From DASTRU01 sp035761045 (lineage in GTDB: Bacteria; Pseudomonadota; Gammaproteobacteria; Burkholderiales; Burkholderiaceae_E): a stretch of 5,930 nucleotides of DNA. Location of the stretch: contig DASTRU010000063.1 in NCBI GenBank assembly GCA_035761045.1, forward strand, positions 1-5,930, written 5' to 3'. Positions 1 to 4,144 of this stretch are shown piece by piece. Made by a program: the position numbers and the translations under genes. Under the pieces are notes generated by a model, which worked only from the letters and a program-made list of their open reading frames with translations, made no database searches and was not told the origin of the DNA. Position 1 is the first letter of the stretch. Every line of letters starts with the position of its first letter.

Positions 1-1037
1 CCGACGTGGGTTGGGTGACGGGCCATACCTACATCGCCTACGGGCCGCTTGCGGTCGGCGCCACGCAAGTCATGTTCGAAGGCGTGCCCACCTACCCCGA
101 CGCGGGACGGTTTTGGAAAATGATTCAAGACCATCGCGTCACGATTTTTTATACCGCGCCCACCGCGATTCGCTCGCTCATCAAAGCTGGTGGCGACCTG
201 CCGACGCAATACGATTTATCGACCTTGCGCTTGCTCGGCTCGGTCGGCGAGCCGATCAACCCCGAGGCGTGGATGTGGTACTACCAAACGGTCGGCGGTG
301 GCCGTTGTCCAATCGTGGATACCTGGTGGCAGACCGAAACGGGCGGCCACATGATCACGCCGCTGCCAGGCGTGCATGGGCTTAAGCCTGGCTCGTGCGC
401 GATGCCGTTGCCGGGCGTGGCGGCCGCCATCGTCGATGAAACCGGTCACGACGTCGAAAAAGGCAAGGGCGGCTTTCTCGTCATCAAAAAACCATGGCCG
501 GCGATGATCCGCACGATTTGGAACGATCCGGAGCGATTCAAAAAGAGTTATTACCCGGCGGACTTTGGCGGCAAGTATTACCTCGCGGGCGACGGCGCGA
601 ATCGCGATCTCGACGGGTACTTTTGGATCATGGGCCGTATCGACGACGTATTGAACGTCTCCGGGCATCGGCTTGGCACGATGGAGATTGAATCCGCGTT
701 GGTTTCGCATCCACTGGTGGCCGAAGCGGCGGTCGTGGGGCGCCCGGACGATATGACGGGCGAGGCGGTCTGCGCCTTTGTCGTGCTTAAACAAACACGC
801 CCAAGCGGCGATGAGAGCGCCACGATCGCGAAGACGTTGCGCGATTGGGTCGGTAAGGAGATCGGACCCATCGCCAAGCCCAAGGACATTCGTTTTGGCG
901 ACAACCTGCCGAAAACTCGGTCGGGCAAGATCATGCGGCGCTTGCTGCGCGCGATCGCGAAAGGCGAGGAAATCACGCAAGACGTGTCCACGCTTGAAAA
1001 CCCCGCCATCCTCGATCAACTCAAGCAAAGTCGATGA
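1..1037 (+). CDS. acs: Acetyl-CoA synthetase (AMP-forming), C-terminal half, 5' end outside window
   Basis: This is the C-terminal part of AMP-forming acetyl-CoA synthetase, a cytoplasmic enzyme that makes acetyl-CoA from acetate, ATP and CoA by way of acetyl-AMP. The reading frame is open from the left edge (first full codon GAC at 3-5) and stops at TGA 1035-1037, leaving about 344 residues of a family normally near 650. Visible family motifs, in order, are VGWVTGHTYIAYGPL at the start, DTWWQTETGG (about 318-347) whose tryptophans belong to the acetate pocket, the AGDGA/GYFWIMGRIDD hinge region (about 588-650), SGHRLGTMEIES, and PKTRSGKIMRR near the end. The lysine of RSGK (codon 927-929) matches the catalytic lysine that is reversibly acetylated in Salmonella Acs; that regulation is known for the family and only inferred here. 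No frameshift is seen. The next gene is a separate tRNA unit, so acs ends its transcript here or is monocistronic. Confidence 0.96.
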   Translation, partial: DVGWVTGHTYIAYGPLAVGATQVMFEGVPTYPDAGRFWKMIQDHRVTIFYTAPTAIRSLIKAGGDLPTQYDLSTLRLLGSVGEPINPEAWMWYYQTVGGGRCPIVDTWWQTETGGHMITPLPGVHGLKPGSCAMPLPGVAAAIVDETGHDVEKGKGGFLVIKKPWPAMIRTIWNDPERFKKSYYPADFGGKYYLAGDGANRDLDGYFWIMGRIDDVLNVSGHRLGTMEIESALVSHPLVAEAAVVGRPDDMTGEAVCAFVVLKQTRPSGDESATIAKTLRDWVGKEIGPIAKPKDIRFGDNLPKTRSGKIMRRLLRAIAKGEEITQDVSTLENPAILDQLKQSR

Positions 1038-1072
1038 GAAATCGAGGCATGAAAAGGATGGGTCGAGTCCGC

Positions 1073-1081
1073 TGATAAAAT
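1073..1081 (+). promoter_or_regulatory. Putative extended -10 promoter of the tRNA-Ser gene
   Basis: TG at 1073-1074, one spacer base and TAAAAT at 1076-1081 form an extended -10 element about 29 bases before the tRNA. It is followed at once by a GC-rich CGCGCG discriminator, which is typical of stringently controlled stable-RNA promoters. No good -35 box lies 16-18 bases upstream, which fits an extended -10 but lowers certainty. It sits just after the acs stop codon. Confidence 0.45.
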
Positions 1082-1084
1082 CGC

Positions 1085-1106
1085 GCGTCTTTCAATTGAA
1101 AGACGC
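1085..1106. repeat. Perfect 22-bp palindrome in the tRNA-Ser leader
   Basis: The arm GCGTCTTTCAA (1085-1095) is followed directly by its exact reverse complement TTGAAAGACGC (1096-1106), with no loop. It lies between the putative -10 and the first tRNA base (1110). It could be a protein-binding site near the transcription start, a hairpin in the precursor tRNA leader, or part of the end of the acs transcript. There is no T-run after it on the + strand. On the minus strand it is followed by a short ATTTTAT stretch. Confidence 0.6.
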
Positions 1107-1109
1107 TGC

Positions 1110-1200
1110 GGAGGGATGGATGAGTGGTTTAAGTCGCACGCCTGGAAAGCGTGTGTAGGTTAATAGCCTACCGCGGGTTCGAATCCCGCTCCCTCCGCCA
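1110..1200 (+). tRNA. tRNA-Ser (anticodon GGA), CCA encoded
   Basis: The full cloverleaf can be drawn. The acceptor stem GGAGGGA (1110-1116) pairs perfectly with TCCCTCC (1190-1196), followed by discriminator G (1197) and encoded CCA (1198-1200). The anticodon stem CACGC/GCGTG (1137-1141 and 1149-1153) closes a seven-base loop CTGGAAA with anticodon GGA at 1144-1146, reading UCC and UCU. A long variable arm with GTAGG and CCTAC arms (within 1154-1172) marks a class II tRNA, as expected for serine. The T arm is GCGGG-TTCGAAT-CCCGC (1173-1189). At 91 bases with CCA the length is normal. The gene stands alone with its own terminator. tRNA-Ser genes are common integration sites, but no second copy of the 3' end is visible in this window. 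Confidence 0.97.
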
Positions 1201-1212
1201 AGAACATCATGC

Positions 1213-1237
1213 AAAGCCGTCTCGCGACGGCTTTTTT
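1213..1237 (+). terminator. Rho-independent terminator of tRNA-Ser
   Basis: The stem GCCGTC (1216-1221) and GACGGC (1226-1231) closes a TCGC tetraloop and is followed by six T (1232-1237). A's upstream of the stem extend the pairing with the T-run. It lies 13-37 bases after the CCA end and separates the tRNA unit from the next gene. Confidence 0.93.
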
Positions 1238-1243
1238 CATTTC

Positions 1244-1271
1244 TTGACACTAAGGGTTTACCGCAAACCCT
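1244..1271 (+). promoter_or_regulatory. Possible promoter/operator: TTGACA box followed by an inverted repeat
   Basis: A perfect -35-like TTGACA (1244-1249) is followed three bases later by an inverted repeat, AGGGTTT (1253-1259), spacer ACCGC, AAACCCT (1265-1271). The repeat fills the space where RNA polymerase would bind between -35 and -10. No convincing -10 box is seen 16-18 bases downstream, so the promoter call is weak. The symmetric element is certain as sequence. Its position about 55 bases before a small winged-helix gene suggests an autoregulatory operator, which is inference. Confidence 0.4.
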
Positions 1272-1315
1272 GCGCTGGGCTCACACCCTAGGAGTGTTAC
1301 TACTTTACGCAGTAC

Positions 1316-1320
1316 GGAGA
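1316..1320 (+). promoter_or_regulatory. Ribosome binding site favouring a TTG start
   Basis: GGAGA stands five bases before TTG 1326. The alternative in-frame ATG at 1365 is preceded by a pyrimidine-rich stretch with no Shine-Dalgarno, so this site is the main reason to prefer the TTG start. Confidence 0.5.
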
Positions 1321-1325
1321 AGCCA

Positions 1326-1643
1326 TTGGAATCATGCGAGGTTCATTTCCTGCGTCGTGCTCCTATGCCATATACCTCAGTGCTGCCCACGATCGAGTTA
1401 CTCCGTGCTTTCGCCCGCGTGCCAACCCCCTGGCGTAGTCCTTCGGATTTGATGCCACTCGTGCATGCCTCACGCCCCACCTTGACCAGGCGCTTGGCCG
1501 ATGCGCAACAACGCGGGTGGATTGAAGGCAAGGGCGGCGGTCCAACGCGTCGTTATCGTTTGACCGCCGTGGGTTGGCAACAAATTGGTGGCGAAGAGAC
1601 GTTGAGTGCGGCGCCTCCGCCGCGCATGTTCCAGTCGTCCTAA
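1326..1643 (+). CDS. Small winged-helix DNA-binding protein (MarR/IclR-like fold)
   Basis: This 105-residue protein (from TTG 1326) carries one winged helix-turn-helix domain and little else. From the internal ATG at 1365, the segment PTIELLRAFARV looks like helix 1. WRSPSDLMPLVHASRPTLTR forms the helix-turn-helix with the recognition helix at SRPTLTRRLADAQQRGWI. EGKGGGPTRRYRLTAVGW reads as the basic wing. The tail GGEETLSAAPPPRMFQSS is probably disordered. Such small proteins bind operators, often as dimers, but there is no ligand or dimer domain to name a target. Start choice: TTG 1326 has GGAGA at 1316-1320 with a 5-base gap, whereas ATG 1365 (92 residues) has no Shine-Dalgarno; yet the extra 13 residues do not look like part of the fold, so either is possible. 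An inverted repeat at 1253-1271 may be its own operator. Exact family is not recognised. Confidence 0.7.
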   Translation: MESCEVHFLRRAPMPYTSVLPTIELLRAFARVPTPWRSPSDLMPLVHASRPTLTRRLADAQQRGWIEGKGGGPTRRYRLTAVGWQQIGGEETLSAAPPPRMFQSS

Positions 1644-1688
1644 GGAGCGTTAGCCTCGCCGCTTGAACGGTAACGCCCGCCCGGCATG

Positions 1689-1715
1689 GGTGATGCTGCA
1701 CATACGAGCATCACC
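1689..1715. repeat. Hairpin with 9-bp perfect stem upstream of the exported-protein gene
   Basis: GGTGATGCT (1689-1697) and AGCATCACC (1707-1715) pair perfectly around a nine-base loop. It lies between the winged-helix gene and the exported-protein gene, 22 bases before the latter's Shine-Dalgarno. No T-run follows, so it is not a standard intrinsic terminator. It may be a 5' leader hairpin or a regulator site. Confidence 0.5.
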
Positions 1716-1747
1716 GGCTGGAGTCGTCTCGTTCATTGGAGAGTGCC

Positions 1748-2119
1748 ATGCGCTTGCATCTGTACTGGAGTGTCGCGGCGGCGGTCGTCGCCGTATCGAT
1801 CGGGCCACTTGCCAACGCTCAAGGCAGTGGTCGCGACAATTACGGCTATGGCACGCACATCACGCCGCGGTACCAATATTCCGCGCCGCGCAGTCCATCG
1901 TACGAACGGCAAAGCGAAGCCGGGTGGGGCAATGGCTCGGCGCCGTATGCCGACACGCCGCAGCGTCCACGCGGGCCGGTAACGGACCCTCGTTTGACCG
2001 GGCGGCCGCGGCCTCCTGGCGCGGGGCCGATCGCGCCGGGAACGGCGCCTCCAGGGGCGACGCAACCTTCCGCCACGTCGGGGATCGCGCCGCCTGCTGG
2101 AACGTTGCCGTCGCCTTAA
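1748..2119 (+). CDS. Small exported proline-rich protein of unknown function
   Basis: The gene encodes 123 residues. The first 24 form a signal peptide: a short basic start (MRLHLYW), a hydrophobic core (SVAAAVVAVSIGPL) and an A-N-A site before Q25, so the product is probably exported by Sec to the periplasm or beyond. The mature part begins with a Gly/Tyr/Ser/Arg-rich segment (residues 25-70) and ends in a low-complexity Pro/Gly/Ala/Thr tail. I count 20 prolines in the last 84 residues. There is no cysteine, no lipobox, no further membrane segment and no recognised catalytic motif, so it is likely an extended or disordered envelope-associated protein. The ATG at 1748 is chosen because GGAGAG (1738-1743) sits four bases upstream and the signal peptide starts there; a TTG four codons earlier overlaps that site. 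Real coding status is supported by the signal peptide plus the ribosome site. I recognise no family. Confidence 0.72.
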   Translation: MRLHLYWSVAAAVVAVSIGPLANAQGSGRDNYGYGTHITPRYQYSAPRSPSYERQSEAGWGNGSAPYADTPQRPRGPVTDPRLTGRPRPPGAGPIAPGTAPPGATQPSATSGIAPPAGTLPSP

Positions 2120-2326
2120 GCAAGGTCGGTAAAACCGCTGAATCCCGGTTTAAGGGTTCGTATTGAATTCACTCTAAGTGCTGTGCCGCCTCGCACATTT
2201 CCCTGGGTGCGACGGTCTATGGCGGCCTGCCAACCGGTACGCTCGGCTTCGTGGTCGACCACGACGAGCGAACGCCGAAGGAGCGACCCGTATCGTCGTC
2301 GGTGGCCGGACTAAAAAGGGACGGCG
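2120..2326 (+). other. Intergenic region upstream of the kinase operon
   Basis: These 207 bases separate the exported-protein gene from the histidine kinase. A weak hairpin, AAACCG and CGGTTT around CTGAATCC, falls in the first 40 bases and could mark the end of the upstream transcript, but it has no T-run. TCGCAC/GTGCGA near 2191-2212 is another short stem. The prominent element is the palindrome at 2241-2269. No good sigma-70 promoter is visible. Short frames cross the region, but none has a start with a ribosome site or a recognisable product. Confidence 0.5.
2241..2269. repeat. Imperfect 29-base palindrome with a perfect 16-bp core
   Basis: The core TCGTGGTCGACCACGA (2249-2264) is exactly self-complementary. 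It is flanked by GCTCG (2241-2245) and CGAGC (2265-2269), which also pair if three bases (2246-2248) bulge out. It ends 57 bases before the kinase start codon, a suitable place for an operator or a leader hairpin controlling the two-gene operon. That role is inferred from position only. Confidence 0.55.
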
Positions 2327-4132
2327 ATGCAATCGTCGGCGATTCAATACGACGCCTTATTACTTGAACATTTGCCCGACGCGACCGTCGTCCTGACGCC
2401 ATCGCGTGAAGTGTTGCATTGGAATCGAGGCGCGGAGCTTCTTTTCGGGTTTGGCTGCGACGAGGCAATCGGCCGCGTGATCGATGAACTCATCGTTCCG
2501 CCCGACAGCGACGCCTCGATGGCGCGACAAGTCGATGAAACCTTGAACGTGGGCGTATCGACATCGGAGTCGTTACGTCGCCGCAAGGACGGCAGCTTGT
2601 TGTATGTCGATATCTCGACCAAACGCATCGACAACCCCTTGGGCGGGCCGCCACTCATCTTGTCGTCGAAAAAGGATGTCACGTCCTTGCGCTTGCATCG
2701 CGACGCTAAGTTGGTTGAAGCGCAATACGGTGATTTCTTGGAGCTATTGCCCGACGGCGTCGTATTAATCAACCGTACGGGACACGTGGTGTACGCCAAC
2801 GCGCGGACCGAGCGGATGTTTGGGTACGGACACCGGGAGTTAATTGGCGTTTACGTTGAAACGCTTTTTCCTCAACTGGGCACGCGCGTCTTGGGTACCG
2901 GCGCGACGCGCGATTTATTCGGTGTGCATAAGACCGGGCATACGTTTCCAACCGAGATCACCTTAAGCGCGCTTAATCATAAGGACACGTCGCTCACGAT
3001 TGGTTCCATTCGCGATATCAGCGAACGACTGCGCGCGGAGAAAAAATTTCGGGATGTATTGGAAGCGGCGCCCGACCCGATCGTCATCGTCGACAGCAGC
3101 GGGCGCATGACGGTGGTGAATTCGCAGGCCGAGCGCATGTTCGGCTATACGCGAGCCGAAATGCTTGGCCAAAGCGTGGATATCTTGTTGCCGGAGCGGT
3201 ATCGAGGCCGCCATCCCATGCATCGCGCGAAATACTTTAGTCGCCCAACGGCAGGGCAATTGGGGCCTGGGCTCGACTTATACGCGCGACGCAAGGACGG
3301 CAGCGAATTTCCGATCGAACTTAGTCTTAACCCGCTTGAGACCGAGGAAGGGCTGTGGGTGTCGAGTTCGATTCGCGACATTAGCGATCGCAAACGGTTC
3401 GAGCAGGAATTGCGCGAGAAGAACGACGAGCTCGAGCGAGCCAATCGCGCCAAGGATTTATTTCTTGCCAGCATGAGTCACGAGTTACGCACGCCGCTGA
3501 ACGCCGTGATTGGATTTACCGGCACGCTGTTGATGCGCTTGCCCGGCCCGCTTAACGACGAGCAGGAAAAACAATTACGCATCGTGCAAACCAGCGCGAA
3601 ACATTTGCTGTCGCTGATTAGCGATTTGCTGGACTTGGCGCGTATCGATGCCGATAAATTGGAGCTGTACCCAGAGCCGGTGAAGTGCAAGACCTTAGTA
3701 CATGAGATCTTCACCACCTTACGCCCGGAAGCCGAGTGCAAGGGCATCGCGTTCAATTGCCTGCTACCGCGGACCGATGCGTTGATTTACGCCGATCGCC
3801 GAGCACTAACGCAAATCGTCATTAACTTAGTGAGTAATGCCATCAAGTTCACGCAAAGCGGTTACGTACATTTGGAGCTTGTTTACGTCGAACGCGAAAA
3901 AAATAAGTCGAACATCGAGATTCATGTGCGAGACACGGGATGCGGTATTCGCGCGGAAGACCAAACGAAGTTGTTCGAAGCGTTCTCGCGCATTCACTCG
4001 CTTGATCGTTCGAATTCACACGGTACCGGCTTAGGTTTGCATTTAAGTCGCAAGCTCGCGCGTGCCATGGGCGGCGACATTGTCTTGCATAGCGAAGCCG
4101 GGCGCGGCAGCACCTTCACGCTTACGCTTTAA
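2327..4132 (+). CDS. Soluble triple-PAS sensor histidine kinase
   Basis: This 601-residue two-component sensor kinase has no signal peptide or membrane segment, so it is cytoplasmic. Three PAS domains lie in tandem: about 8-120 (HLPDATVVLTPSREVLHWN), about 134-235 (LLPDGVVLINRTGHVVYAN) and about 238-355 (AAPDPIVIVDSSGRMTVVN), the last leading into a coiled-coil linker (KRFEQELREKNDELERANRA). The HisKA H-box SHELRTPLNAVIGF carries the phosphoacceptor H385. The HATPase domain is intact, with N-box NLVSNAIKF (N500, N504), G1 box DTGCGI (536-541), F-box LFEAFSR (549-555) and G2 box GTGLGL (566-571). No receiver or Hpt domain is fused. ATG 2327 is preceded by AAGGG (2316-2320). The gene ends 12 bases before the adjacent receiver gene, its obvious partner. 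The input ligand cannot be told from sequence; I see no diagnostic heme, flavin or metal site. Confidence 0.96.
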   Translation: MQSSAIQYDALLLEHLPDATVVLTPSREVLHWNRGAELLFGFGCDEAIGRVIDELIVPPDSDASMARQVDETLNVGVSTSESLRRRKDGSLLYVDISTKRIDNPLGGPPLILSSKKDVTSLRLHRDAKLVEAQYGDFLELLPDGVVLINRTGHVVYANARTERMFGYGHRELIGVYVETLFPQLGTRVLGTGATRDLFGVHKTGHTFPTEITLSALNHKDTSLTIGSIRDISERLRAEKKFRDVLEAAPDPIVIVDSSGRMTVVNSQAERMFGYTRAEMLGQSVDILLPERYRGRHPMHRAKYFSRPTAGQLGPGLDLYARRKDGSEFPIELSLNPLETEEGLWVSSSIRDISDRKRFEQELREKNDELERANRAKDLFLASMSHELRTPLNAVIGFTGTLLMRLPGPLNDEQEKQLRIVQTSAKHLLSLISDLLDLARIDADKLELYPEPVKCKTLVHEIFTTLRPEAECKGIAFNCLLPRTDALIYADRRALTQIVINLVSNAIKFTQSGYVHLELVYVEREKNKSNIEIHVRDTGCGIRAEDQTKLFEAFSRIHSLDRSNSHGTGLGLHLSRKLARAMGGDIVLHSEAGRGSTFTLTL

Positions 4133-4144
4133 AGGAGAGCGCGC

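Noticed and set aside
216..1028. 270-residue open frame on the minus strand across acs
   Set aside because: It lies wholly antisense to a well-conserved enzyme and has an arginine/alanine/histidine-rich composition typical of a codon-bias shadow, with no recognisable motif.
1110..1200. tRNA-Ser as an attachment site with an integrated element
   Set aside because: No direct repeat of the tRNA 3' end, no integrase and no phage or plasmid genes are visible in the window.
1334..1437. Possible small upstream peptide from ATG 1334
   Set aside because: The frame is about 34 codons, overlaps the winged-helix gene, and its ATG is too far from the GGAGA site.
2120..2160. Intrinsic terminator after the exported-protein gene
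   Set aside because: The AAACCG/CGGTTT stem is only six pairs and is not followed by a T-run.
1663..2166. 167-residue + strand frame overlapping the exported-protein gene
   Set aside because: The competing frame at 1748 has a Shine-Dalgarno, an ATG and a clear signal peptide; this one has cysteine, arginine and tryptophan-rich sequence with no domain.
2206..2370. Protein-like stretch (VYGGLPTGTLGFVVDHDERT) in a third frame before the kinase
   Set aside because: It has no start codon with a ribosome site, is only about 50 codons long and runs into the kinase gene. It could be a gene remnant, but nothing supports that beyond its appearance.
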